The notes: a model not told the origin generated them from the letters alone. A stretch of 11,243 bases of DNA from Chaetomium olivaceum (GCA_039881045.1 JAYWVB010000111.1:1-11243); one strand, 5' to 3'. Counted from the first letter of the stretch, positions 1 to 8,549 are shown. Made by a program: numbers and translations.

Positions 1-609
1 AGAGGCAGTCAATCTCTTCGACAGCAAAATGATGGACTGCTCTTGGACCAACCTAGATGAACTTGGGTTGGGGAGCTGTGGGCTGTATACCTAAGGGCGA
101 GATAGCCCAGGAATTCGCAAACGGCACCTGGTCGTCGGGACACATCTTATAAGAGTTTCAGCGTGTTTGGATAGCAATAAAAAGCAGTTTTTTGCACGTT
201 TAAACAGATTTCTCAGAAAACAATAGCTCGTGCTTTACATTGTGAGGTTGTGACGAGTCCCTCGAGCCTTTTTATCGTCGTTATCAGCAGCGTGGGGCAA
301 AAGTGACTAGACCGCATAAGGACTACGCGTATTCCCAGCACCTCGCCCGGCCAGGATTGAGCGTCAGGCCTAACTATAGACTGCACACGAAAATCGTGAG
401 AAATATCAACTGTCAGTCCATTCTCCCAGCGGTCTTCTCCAAGACAATAAATAATCTCCACCACCTACAAACTCAGCGACCTCGTGTATCCCGCTATTGG
501 GTATTTGAGTCCATCGTCGCTCACCCCGGTACACCCAACCCGAGACAGCAAGCAATAAATTTAGAGAGGGCTCAAAAAAAATCATTACCCCGCGGAAAGA
601 GTCATCACC
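1..609. other. upstream region and leader of the eIF2 gamma gene
   Basis: No gene is firmly supported here. A reading frame open from the left edge (positions 2-94, plus strand, 30 residues ending in a TAA) could be the 3' end of an upstream gene, but it is too short to judge. From position 60 to 608 the plus strand contains no ATG at all, which fits a long untranslated leader. The bases before the eIF2 gamma start (ATCACCATGG at 603-612) form a strong Kozak-type context. A 6-bp hairpin (CCAACC/GGTTGG) lies near 50-75 and has no obvious role. I saw no TATA box or tRNA. Confidence 0.5.
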
Positions 610-2282
610 ATGGCGGCCAACGGAGACAAGTTCGGCAACGACATCGAGTCGGAGTCCGACTCTGGCAACGAGTCCCAGATTGATGCCCACGATTCCGATA
701 ACGAGATCTCGGAGCGACCCATCAAGTCCGCTTTGAAGAAGACAGCCGACCTCGCCCCCGCCGTCCAGCGACCGCCACTGCCGCCCCAGACCGACCCTAA
801 AGATCTCGACGTCAAGGCGTTGAACCCTTTGACGCCCGAGATTATCGCACGCCAAGCAACCATCAATATCGGCACCATTGGCCACGTCGCCCACGGAAAG
901 TCGACTGTGGTGAAGGCCATCTCTGGCGTGCAGACGGTTCGTTTCAAGAATGAACTTATCCGTAACATTACCATCAAGCTTGGTTACGCCAACGCCAAGA
1001 TCTACCAGTGCGACAACCTAGAGTGCCCGCGGCCAACATGCTACCGGAGTTACAAGAGCGAGAAGGAGGTCGACCCTCCTTGCGAGCGGGAGGGCTGCGC
1101 GGGGACATACAGGCTACTACGTCACGTCTCGTAAGGTGCCCCATCTACGCTGTTGCGCCGGCGCGGTAGCGTATTCGAGCTATCTATTTCGGCTTTACTG
1201 ACTGTATTAGATTCGTTGACTGCCCCGGTCACGATATTCTGATGAGCACTATGTTGTCGGGCGCCGCCGTCATGGACGCTGCCCTGCTGCTCATCGCCGG
1301 CAACGAATCATGCCCGCAACCACAGACGTCTGAGCACTTGGCGGCTATCGAGATTATGAAGCTAGACAAGATTATCATTCTCCAAAACAAGGTTGATCTC
1401 ATGCGGGAAGAGGCTGCCAAGCAGCACTATGACTCGATCTTGAAGTTTATTAGGGGTACCTCGCTGGCAAGTCGCCTATCATCCCCATCTCGGCCCAGCT
1501 CAAGTTCAACATCGACGCCATCAACGACGCTATCGTCAACACCATCCCTATCCCGCCCAGAGATTTCTCGATGGACCCGCACATGATTGTTATTCGGTCT
1601 TTCGACGTCAACAAGCCGGGTGCCGAGATCGACGAGCTCAAGGGTGGTGTCGCCGGTGGCAGTATCTTGCACGGTCTGCTGAAGCTCGGCGACGAGATTG
1701 AGATTCGGCCCGGTATCGTGTCGCGTGACGACAAGGGCAACCTGAAGTGCACGCCTATCTTCAGCCGAATCGTCTCGCTCAACTCGGAAGCCAACGACCT
1801 CAAGTACGCCGTCCCCGGTGGCCTTATCGGTGTCGGTACCCGCATCGACCCTACCCTCTGCCGTGCCGATCGTCTGGTCGGTTTCGTGCTGGGTCTCAAG
1901 GGACGCCTGCCCGAGATCTACAGCGAGATCGAAGTCAACTTCTACCTGCTCCGTCGCCTGCTCGGTGTCCGTACCGCCGACGGCAAGCAGGCCAAGGTCG
2001 ACAAGCTCGCCAAGAATGAGGTTATCATGGTCAACATCGGTTCTACTTCGACCGGTGCCAAGGTTGTAGCCATCAAGAAGGATGCCGCCAAACTCCAGCT
2101 CACAAGCCCGGCATGCACAAATATCGGCGAGAAGGTCGCCCTCAGTAGGCGTATTGAGAAGCACTGGCGTCTCATCGGTTGGGCTACTATCGCAGCGTAA
2201 GTTTGCCTCTTCTCAAAGTGTGAACCTTAGATCACTAATGATTATTTGCAGCGGTGTCACGCTCGAGCCTAGCACCTCCTAA
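610..2282 (+). CDS. eukaryotic translation initiation factor 2 subunit gamma (frame broken by one missing base)
   Basis: This is the GTP-binding gamma subunit of eIF2, which carries initiator Met-tRNA to the 40S ribosome in the cytoplasm; the yeast orthologue is GCD11. The coding segments are 610-1130, 1211-2196 and 2252-2282. Visible motifs are the P-loop GHVAHGKST (residues 91-99), a zinc-knuckle-like cysteine set (134, 139, 144, 158, 163), the G3 motif DCPGHD just after intron 1, the G4 motif NKVD (from residue 233), SAQ as G5, then the beta-barrel domains 2 and 3 ending GVTLEPSTS. The N-terminus is acidic and Ser-rich, as is usual in fungi. The sequence is collinear with yeast Gcd11 throughout. 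After FIRGT (ending 1460) the frame must shift: two bases TC, then AGKSPIIPISAQ in another frame, so one base of a Val codon is missing. Restored length is about 512 residues, normal for the family. The start is chosen for its Kozak context and because no upstream ATG exists. The gene is convergent with the next one. Confidence 0.95.
1131..1210 (+). other. intron 1 of the eIF2 gamma gene
   Basis: An 80-nt GT-AG intron with donor GTAAGG and acceptor TTAG. A CTGAC branch-type sequence lies at 1198-1202, rather close to the acceptor. It splits a Ser codon (TC|A) between RLLRHV and FVDCPGHD, a junction that matches the conserved protein exactly. Confidence 0.93.
2197..2251 (+). other. intron 2 of the eIF2 gamma gene
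   Basis: A 55-nt GT-AG intron with donor GTAAGT, branch-type CTAAT near 2236-2240 and acceptor TTTGCAG. It splits an Ala codon (GC|C). Without splicing, the frame stops at the TAA inside the donor site; with splicing the family C-terminus GVTLEPSTS is obtained. Confidence 0.93.
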
Positions 2283-2667
2283 GTGCATTTCTTTTCTACG
2301 ACTGCAACGAGAAGGGCATGAGCTACGACGGCCGATAGGACTTTGGAGTCGTGGATCTGTCGGGTGTGGGTTTTGTGCAAGTGGACAACTGGTTGGGACT
2401 GCATGATTTGGCGAATACATACCAAGGATGTGGTGGACATGAACATGCGCTATGCCTCTTCATTTCACGCAAGGATGGATGGGTAGACGAAAATTCAGCG
2501 GAAATTGGTTGTTAGAAACTGTTATCCAGCACATCATTGCCTGGCATTTTTTCGGTCGTATCCAGATGACGCTGCCTGACCTCTCCGGGTTCATGTAGCC
2601 CAAAGCCAACCTCTTTTTCTCTATCCATCCGCATCCTCTATTAACTTGTTTTGGTATACCATCCCCG
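2283..2667. other. convergent 3' intergenic region
   Basis: This 385-nt stretch separates the stop codons of two convergent genes (eIF2 gamma on plus, the FGDDFDDF gene on minus). It should hold both 3' untranslated regions and polyadenylation sites. I see no canonical AATAAA, no coding frame with recognisable content and no repeat. Confidence 0.6.
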
Positions 2668-4426
2668 TTACTTCCTCATCTTCTTCGCATGCTTGACTAG
2701 ATTCTCAATAACCCCCTCAAACGCCTCCCGATCCCCAATCTTCTCATCCGTCCTCTTCTGCCAGTATGTCAACACCCCCTGCGCCGTCCCCTGCATCGCC
2801 TCCAGCCGCCCAATATGCGCCCGCAACTCCCCATCCGTCATCCCACCCAGCGCCGCATCCGTCAGCATACACACCTGCCGCGCAGAAACCAAATCAAAAC
2901 TCCTCTCGGGACTCGTCCTCTCTCCACCACCACCATCCGCCCTCTTCTGCTTCCTCGTAGACGAGCCCGCGACCCCCCTCCGCCTGCGAACTCACCCCCG
3001 AATCCTTCCTCCCATCCCCACCACCACCACCACCACCCGCGGCCACCCTCGCGGCAGCGCCGCCCTTGGCGCGCGAGTCGCTCGACGCGCGGCTCTTGAG
3101 CGACCCCGTCGAGGTCGTGCGGTGCAGCGACGGCAGCACGAGCTTCTTCTGCTTGGACGAGGCCGGCAGGATCTCGTCGAGGTCGACGGGGACGCCGAGG
3201 GAGACGAGGAAGAGGCGGCGGATGCGCGAGCGGATCCAGTCGGGCGGTTGCAAGGGCGGGGGCGCGACCAGTTGGGACCAGAGGGAGGCGGAGCGCGGGG
3301 TGAGGAAGATGGGGTTTTCTTTGGCGGACGGGGTGGGTAATGCGGTCGGGGGGGTGGCGGGTGGGGGGAAGAGGGCGGTTAGGTAGGGCTCGGTGAGGGA
3401 GGTTATTTCGGAGGGGAGAGGTCTTCGAAGGTGGGGATTGGCTGGAGGAGGGGTGGGTTAGTGATATGTTGGGTGGTGGGGGAATGGGAAGGGGCCTTAC
3501 GAAAGAAAGTGATGGTGCGGATGGAGCGGATGGGGGTGGTTGTGGTGGTGGTTGTTGCGCGGGGGTCTGGAAGCCGTCGTCAAAGTCGTCGTCAAAGTCG
3601 CCGTCTTCGCCGCCTTCTTCAAAATCGTCAAAGTCATCCCCGAAATCGTCGTCGTCCCCGTCATCCTCCGTCCACGGCGCTTTCAGCGCTTGGCAGACCG
3701 GGGCTTAACGGGGACCGTTTCATAGCAAACGAGGATTTCCTCCTCGTGCGTGCCGATGTGGGAGGGGTATTCAGAGACGATGCTATTGGAGTATCTACGC
3801 AAGCGAGAACAAGTCAATACGAGCTATGGAGAGACGACAAGAAAATCAAGGGGAGACCGCTCGGCACAAAAGCAGGCTACGCGTCCGTACCATTTTCTGC
3901 CCCGCCATCTTCCACCTTTCCGTCGGCCTTGACTACCAGGTCTGGTTGCGCGTCCGACTTGCGCCTCTGCCTGTTCTCGGCATGTGTCACCGAGCCCTCG
4001 ACATCCGGCGTCTCCTCTACCACCGTTTTTGGGATGGGGTGTCCACCAGGTGTAGGTGACGGCGATGTTTGCTCGGGCTCGGGGGGGTTGCTAGGGTCGG
4101 GAATGATGGCTATCTCTCATCCGGCTCGGCGTCACCTTCCCTCAAGCGTAAGCCTGCGTACCTGGGACTTTCCCCGTACGCTGGCTTGTCGTCGATCTTC
4201 TCGACTCTGGTCTTCGGAATGGGCGAGGTGGCTCGGCGGGGGGACATGGGCCCAGACTGGGCGTCCGAGTAGTGCTCCTCGGAGTCGGATGCCTCTGCTA
4301 GAAACGGTGTTAGTCTGGTGGGGGCGTAGTGGAGGGAAGGCAGTGAATAATACCTAGTTCATGAGCCCCTGGGTCGACTGTGTCCCTCCGCTCCGGAGGC
4401 GAGAGACTGTTGCGACGTGAAGACAT
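2668..4426 (-). CDS. conserved fungal protein with acidic FGDDFDDF motif, possible AP-1/clathrin accessory factor (frame disrupted)
   Basis: Four exons on the minus strand, 4426-4354, 4297-3891, 3794-3501 and 3441-2668, give about 514 residues once indels are allowed. In order the protein shows: a Ser/Arg-rich N-terminus (MSSRRNSLSPPERR); two copies of PIPKT-x-VE (about residues 50 and 111) in a region rich in acidic residues; a Ser/Pro stretch; a strongly acidic Phe-punctuated motif (about 205-234, including DDDDFGDDFDDFEEG); a Pro-rich linker; a likely folded block around DWIRSRIRRLFLVSLGVPVD (about 325-345); a Gly/Ser low-complexity segment; and a helical C-terminus ending KHAKKMRK. The pattern resembles conserved hypothetical proteins of Pezizomycotina. 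The FGDDFDDF stretch is like motifs of aftiphilin and yeast Laa2 that bind the AP-1 gamma-ear, so an adaptor-accessory role is inferred, not shown. No single frame is open; five indel sites are needed (see findings). It is divergent from Nsp1, with starts 833 nt apart. Confidence 0.78.
3018..3037. repeat. CCA/TGG trinucleotide microsatellite inside coding sequence
   Basis: Six uninterrupted CCA units plus two bases on the plus strand. On the coding (minus) strand they encode a Gly run within the low-complexity segment of the FGDDFDDF protein. Such repeats vary in length and mark a disordered part of the protein. Confidence 0.9.
3442..3500 (-). other. intron 3 of the FGDDFDDF-protein gene
   Basis: A 59-nt minus-strand GT-AG intron with donor GTAAGG, branch CACTAAC and acceptor CTCCAG. 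It lies between codons and joins the Pro/Ser linker to PIPTFEDLSPP. Confidence 0.82.
3795..3890 (-). other. probable intron 2 of the FGDDFDDF-protein gene
   Basis: A 96-nt minus-strand GT-AG interval with donor GTACGG (weaker than the others), a TTGAC branch-type site, a pyrimidine-rich tract and acceptor GCGTAG. The interval has an in-frame stop soon after the donor, and splicing continues the frame for 40 codons up to the acidic motif. The donor choice is less certain than for the neighbouring introns. Confidence 0.6.
4298..4353 (-). other. intron 1 of the FGDDFDDF-protein gene
   Basis: A 56-nt minus-strand GT-AG intron with donor GTATTA, branch GACTAAC and acceptor TTTCTAG. It joins the N-terminal GAHEL to AEASDSEEHYSD by splitting an Ala codon. 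Confidence 0.8.
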
Positions 4427-5259
4427 CGTGGCTTGTCAATGAGCGGGCAGCGCTGTATCGGTTGGAGACCACTGGATACCGGACCAGCAACCTGGAAGTC
4501 CGCTAAAAGAGGGGGTTTGACCACGATTAGGAGGGCAGCAAGACTGCCTCGCTGTTGTGCGTGGGGAATGCAAAATGGTATGTGTCTGGTGTCGCACGTT
4601 CCAGAGATGGGTATTCAAATACTCAAAAATGCAAATCGGGTATGCATCAGCATGGGACCTGTTCAACCGGAGTCTAGACCGTGGTTGACAGCGCCTTGGT
4701 CAGGAGGTCTGATACCCCCAGCGGGCGAGACAAAAGGTGGAGCACCGTGCACCGTGCTGGGCCAGAAACCACACAACAGCTCCCCTCTCCAACTGGCCCG
4801 TGCTTGGGCTTGGCACCTGCAAGGGTAGGGCGAGCGAGGCTGACCGAGCTTTTTCTCTGGCGAAGTTTGGCAGCTGCCAAAAGTCGGCCCCGTCAGAGCA
4901 TCGCCCGATTAAGATCTTTAAAAACAAAGCGACGGTGCAAATCGACCAAACCACGCTGCACACCACCTCGCTTCGATCATTGAGGAATTTCGGTTTTGCA
5001 GATCGAGTACCACATCCTGGCGATCGACGCAATTACCTTCGAACCAGACGACGGCGATTCGCACACGAGGATCGCCCGTTTGCGCTCTCCCTGTGCTGTT
5101 CCCGAACGCGCCACCAAAAAGTAGCTGCAGCTCTCACTCTCCCACGACCCCATCGACGTCAAAGCCATCTCATCTTGCGCGCCTTCCCACATTAGCTTGC
5201 TCCGCTGCGGAGATTCTACCTACCTTACCTGAAGCAGCCGGTCGCACTTAGCCGCTAAG
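4427..5259. promoter_or_regulatory. divergent promoter region between the FGDDFDDF gene and nsp1
   Basis: This 833-nt gap lies between two outward-pointing start codons and must hold both promoters and leaders. The part nearest Nsp1 (about 5040-5250) is rich in C and T on the plus strand, typical of fungal promoters and leaders. A near-perfect palindrome, CTCCGCTGCGGAG, lies at 5200-5212, 48 nt before the Nsp1 start; it contains CCG-N3-CGG, but no binding factor can be assigned. Short open frames here carry no recognisable protein. Confidence 0.6.
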
Positions 5260-7419
5260 ATGTCTTTCACATTCGGCACACCTGCGTCGAGCGCAAGTTC
5301 GGGCCAGGCGACAACATCCACAGCTCCAGCTTCCGGCGGCCTGTTTGGCGGCGCAACTGGCTCAACATCATCGTCCTTTGCATTCCCCAAACCCGGAGCT
5401 AGCGGGACAAGCACACCCCAAACGACAGGCGGCTTGTTTGGAGGGACAGGAGCGACGGCCGGTCAGACAGGAGGTTTGTTTGGCAACGCCGGCGCATCAA
5501 CCACGCCCTCGACGGCAGCGCCTGCCTCGGGCACGTCGTTATTTGGCCAGACCGCGGGAGGTTCGACTGGAGGTCTGTTTGGCGGTGCCAAGCCTACGGG
5601 GAACATGTTTGGCAATACCTCGACCCCAGCGTCTGGGACCGCAACTCCCACCGGCACACCCAGTCTCTTCGGCAATAATAAGCCTGCCACAACGACTGCT
5701 GCTCCAGCCGCGGGCACTCCGGGCGCTACAACCGGCGGTCTCTTTGGGTCCGGGGCTACTGCGACTCCTTCAGGTGCTACTCCGACAACGACGGGAGGGA
5801 TGTTCGGCGGTGCATCGATGTTCGGTTCAGCTACTCCCACCTCTGGAGCGGCCGGTACCCAGGCGACCCCAGCGAAGCCGACGTTTGGAGGTCTGGGCTC
5901 GACCACACCGGCCGGCGCACCTCCGGCCGACACCTCCAAGCCCGCCGGGAATATGTTTGCTGGTGGCCTTGGGGCTAAGCCAGCGGCTCCCGCAGCCAGT
6001 GCCGGGGGCCTTTTCGGCCAAAACACAACCCCCGCTTCTGGCGCTGCACAGTCGCAACCCGGTAACGGCCCGGCTGTCGGCGCGGGAGGTCTGTTCGGGC
6101 CCAAGCCTACCCAAACTCCCGCTACGGGAGGCACACCATCACTGTTTGGCGGCGCTCAGACTAGCGCCGCCGCATCTGGAACCAGCACTCCTGCAGCGGC
6201 CGCACCAGCGGGTGGGCTGTTTGGGAAAACGCCCACTACAACCGCGCCAGCAAGCTCCACTCCTGCTGCCACCAAGTCTTTGTTCCCGACCGCCGCCACA
6301 ACGACAGCACCGGCGGCATCATCCTCATCAGCGACTCCTAGCTTGTTTGGTGGCGCGACGCCTGCCACTACGGCGCCTGCCACGTCGACACCAGCGACCG
6401 GCGGTCTGTTTGGCCCGAACCCTACGACTACTACCGCAGCGGCCAGCTCGTCTACTCCCGCGGCCACCAACACCTTGCTTGCCAAGCCAGCCACTACCAC
6501 TGCGGCAGCAGCTACTCCAGCCCCCGCTGCCGCTGGAGGCTTGTTCGGTGGTGCGAAGCCCGCTGGCACCACGGCCACGCCGGCGCAGGATGGTAGGACC
6601 AGCACTGCCGCCGGGCTCTCGGCCTCGACCATGGGCCCCGCCTCCCAGCTCCCGCGGCTGAAAAACAAGACGATGGACGAGATCATCACGCGGTGGGCGA
6701 CAGACCTGGCCAAGTACCAAAAGGAGTTCAAGGACCAGGCCTCCAAGGTGTCCGAGTGGGACCGCATGCTGGTGGAGAACGGCGAGAAGATCCAGAAGCT
6801 GTACACGAGCACCTACGAGGCGGAGCGCGCCAACGCCGAGATCGACCGCCAGCTCAGCAACGTCGAGAGCCAGCAGGACGAGCTCGGCGCGTGGCTGGAC
6901 CGTTACGAGGCGGACCTGAACGAGCTGTTCGCCAAGAGCCCCGGCGCGGGCGGTGGCGCAGCCAGCGAGCAGGCCGCCGCGGGGCCCGACCAGGAGCGCG
7001 AGCGCACGTACAAGCTCGCCGAGAAGCTGACGGACCGCCTCGATGATATGGGCAAGGACCTGACCAAGATGATCAAGGAGATCAACGACATGTCGGGCAC
7101 CCTCAGCAAGGGCAGCAAGCCTGATGATCCGGTATGTTTTTTTTTCCCCGCTACACTCACACGGTTATGTGTATGTATCTAGCGTGAAAATAACTGAGCT
7201 AACCCCTTTTGTGTGTGTGCGTAACAGTTGACGCAGATTGTCCGCGTCCTCAACGGGCACCTGTCCCAGCTGCAGTGGATCGACAGCAACGCGGCGGCGC
7301 TCCAGGCCAAGGTGGCGGCGGCGCAGAAGGCGAGCGGCAACATGGGCACCAACGTGTCCAGCACCGAGACGGATGCCGCCGAGAGCTTTTACCGGTCGTA
7401 TCGCGGCGGGTACAAATGA
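5260..7419 (+). CDS. nsp1: nucleoporin Nsp1 (Nup62 orthologue), FG-repeat channel protein
   Basis: Nsp1 is an FG-nucleoporin of the central channel of the nuclear pore. It forms a coiled-coil complex with Nup57 and Nup49 and, separately, one with Nup82; its FG repeats bind transport receptors. Two exons, 5260-7131 and 7228-7419, encode 687 residues. Residues 1 to about 450 are a disordered Gly/Thr/Ala/Ser/Pro-rich region with about 19 FG dipeptides, roughly ten of them GLFG, the others SLFG, MFG or TFG, with almost no charged residues. From residue 464 (LPRLKNKTMDEII) to the end lies the Nsp1_C coiled-coil domain, highly charged and ending SFYRSYRGGYK, the usual Nsp1/Nup62 tail. The length is typical for filamentous fungi. 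The start gives MSFTFGTPAS, a standard Nsp1 N-terminus. No frameshift is seen. It is convergent with the ATPase inhibitor gene. Confidence 0.95.
7132..7227 (+). other. intron of the nsp1 gene
   Basis: A 96-nt GT-AG intron with donor GTATGT, branch GCTAAC at 7198-7203 and acceptor AACAG. It holds a run of T just after the donor and a short GT repeat near the acceptor. It lies between codons and joins KPDDP to LTQIVRVLNGHL within the coiled-coil domain. Confidence 0.94.
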
Positions 7420-7870
7420 GGCGGACCCGTGAAAGGGGAAGAAGGGGGGGGATCATGACTACTAGGGGGTGGATAATGTCAGGGTATTGGGTAGGGGAAT
7501 TTAACATGTATGTCTATTTCACACGCAAGAACAGCCGGCTCTGGCTGGTGGAGAGAGAGCAGGCCAATTCGTAGAGAACATGGGACCGTGCCGGCCAGCC
7601 CGAGTGCACAAGCAAAGATGACAAGTGTAGGGCGCATGTGGTTGGGTTGGTAGCAGAGTTTGTGTATGTACTTGTACAGGTGGTGGAGGTGGAAATTTCC
7701 CCCTTGAGAACTGAAGCATGCGAAGGGGTCGAAACACGGAACAGGAAGCAACCCGAACGTCAAGGCACGGCCGCAATCATTCACCATCTCGGTTTTCAAT
7801 TTCCGATTCCACCCCACGGAGAAAAGCCCTGGTCTCGATTCCGGTCCTCAGAAACAGAAAAGGTAGCTGC
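7420..7870. other. convergent 3' intergenic region between nsp1 and the ATPase inhibitor
   Basis: These 451 nt lie between the two stop codons and should contain both 3' untranslated regions. I see no recognisable coding content, RNA gene or repeat. Open frames here on either strand are low-complexity or unrecognisable. Confidence 0.6.
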
Positions 7871-8549
7871 TTAGTTCTGCTCGCCGCCCTGCTCCTTGGT
7901 GATCTCGTCGCTGCGGGAATTTCCACGTCAATATCCGAATACACGTTTCCAATGAACCCGTACGGGAAGGGGAAAACAGTCGAAGATAGAAGGAAGCCCC
8001 GAGGTCTCCTAGGGAGGGGGGTGAAATAGAAGATATGACCTACATGTGGTCGGACAGCTGCTTCAGGTGGGCCTGCTGCTCGGCCAGCTTCTTCTTGAGG
8101 TCGCGGAGCTTCTCCTTCTCGCGCTGGCGGATGGCGAAGTCCTCGCTGGCGCGCTCGCGTTTTTGGAAGGCGTCACTATGGGTGGGGGTGTGCGTTAGTA
8201 TCTTCCGACGTTTGTTCGAGTAGGGAGGGTGACCAGTGAGCGATGATTGGGAAGGGGGGGGGTTGCTGTTCGGGAGGTCGGGTCTAGAGGGAGGGGGAGC
8301 TGCTAGCTGGCTGTTCGAGGCCCGGCCTGCCTCGCTGATATGGCTGCTCTCAGATCCAAACCCCAAACCCTCCCATCCCCTGGAAAAAAAAGTTGATATC
8401 TCGGTGAATTGGAGGGGAAGAACGCACCCCTGGCCGCCGGTCTTGGGCGGAGCGCCGGTGTCGCCGGCCGCCATGACGCGGGTGGTCGTGGCGAAGGTGC
8501 GGGAGAGCATCGCCGGGCGGGCGAGCTTGGTGATGGAGGTGCGCATCAT
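7871..8549 (-). CDS. inh1: mitochondrial F1F0-ATPase inhibitor (IF1/Inh1 family)
   Basis: This small mitochondrial matrix protein binds the F1 catalytic sector and blocks ATP hydrolysis when the membrane potential collapses. Three minus-strand exons, 8549-8428, 8175-8044 and 7910-7871, encode 97 residues. Residues 1 to about 25 (MMRTSITKLARPAMLSRTFA) form a basic, hydroxylated, acid-free presequence. GDTGAPPKTGGQGDAFQKRE (29-48) is the conserved entry to the inhibitory region. Residues 45-90 form a long charged helix (REKEKLRDLKKKLAEQQAHL), and the tail is DEITKEQGGEQN. The length matches fungal IF1 precursors. Two ATGs are adjacent (8549 and 8546) and either could start translation. The unspliced frame would end at HM-stop in the donor of intron 2; splicing to 7910 restores the family C-terminus. 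Confidence 0.93.
7911..8043 (-). other. intron 2 of the ATPase inhibitor gene
   Basis: A 133-nt minus-strand GT-AG intron with donor GTAGGT, a TTGAC branch-type site and acceptor CCCGCAG. It splits an Ile codon (AT|C), joining QLSDH to IDEITKEQGGEQN. Confidence 0.9.
8176..8427 (-). other. intron 1 of the ATPase inhibitor gene
   Basis: A 252-nt minus-strand GT-AG intron with donor GTGCGT, a consensus TACTAAC branch site at 8194-8200 and acceptor CATAG. It splits a Gly codon (GG|T) between KTGGQ and DAFQKRE. Its length is a multiple of three and it contains no stop in the coding frame. Confidence 0.9.

Noticed and set aside
1455..1465. Programmed ribosomal frameshift in eIF2 gamma
   Set aside because: No known slippery sequence or downstream structure is visible, no orthologue is known to use one, and similar defects in two neighbouring genes favour sequence error.
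1427..2164. 245-residue open frame on the minus strand
   Set aside because: It is antisense to highly conserved eIF2 gamma coding sequence; its Asp/Val/Leu-rich composition is what codon bias on the sense strand produces.
4114..4161. A 48-nt GT-AG candidate intron in the FGDDFDDF gene that might explain the frame breaks
   Set aside because: The acceptor is GAG, not C/T-AG, there is no pyrimidine tract, and the join creates an immediate stop. Small indels explain the reading frames better.
3431..4357. 308-residue open frame on the plus strand
   Set aside because: It crosses three introns and the exons of the minus-strand FGDDFDDF gene; its Arg/Ser-rich sequence has no recognisable domain.
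4737..5195. 152-residue frame in the nsp1 upstream region
   Set aside because: No recognisable content, overlaps other frames, and sits where the promoter and leader of nsp1 must be.
5345..6812. Long frames overlapping nsp1 in another plus frame (438 residues) and on the minus strand (223 and 218 residues)
   Set aside because: They are out-of-frame and antisense readings of the GC-rich FG repeats, with repetitive Pro/Arg or Ala/Val/Pro composition.
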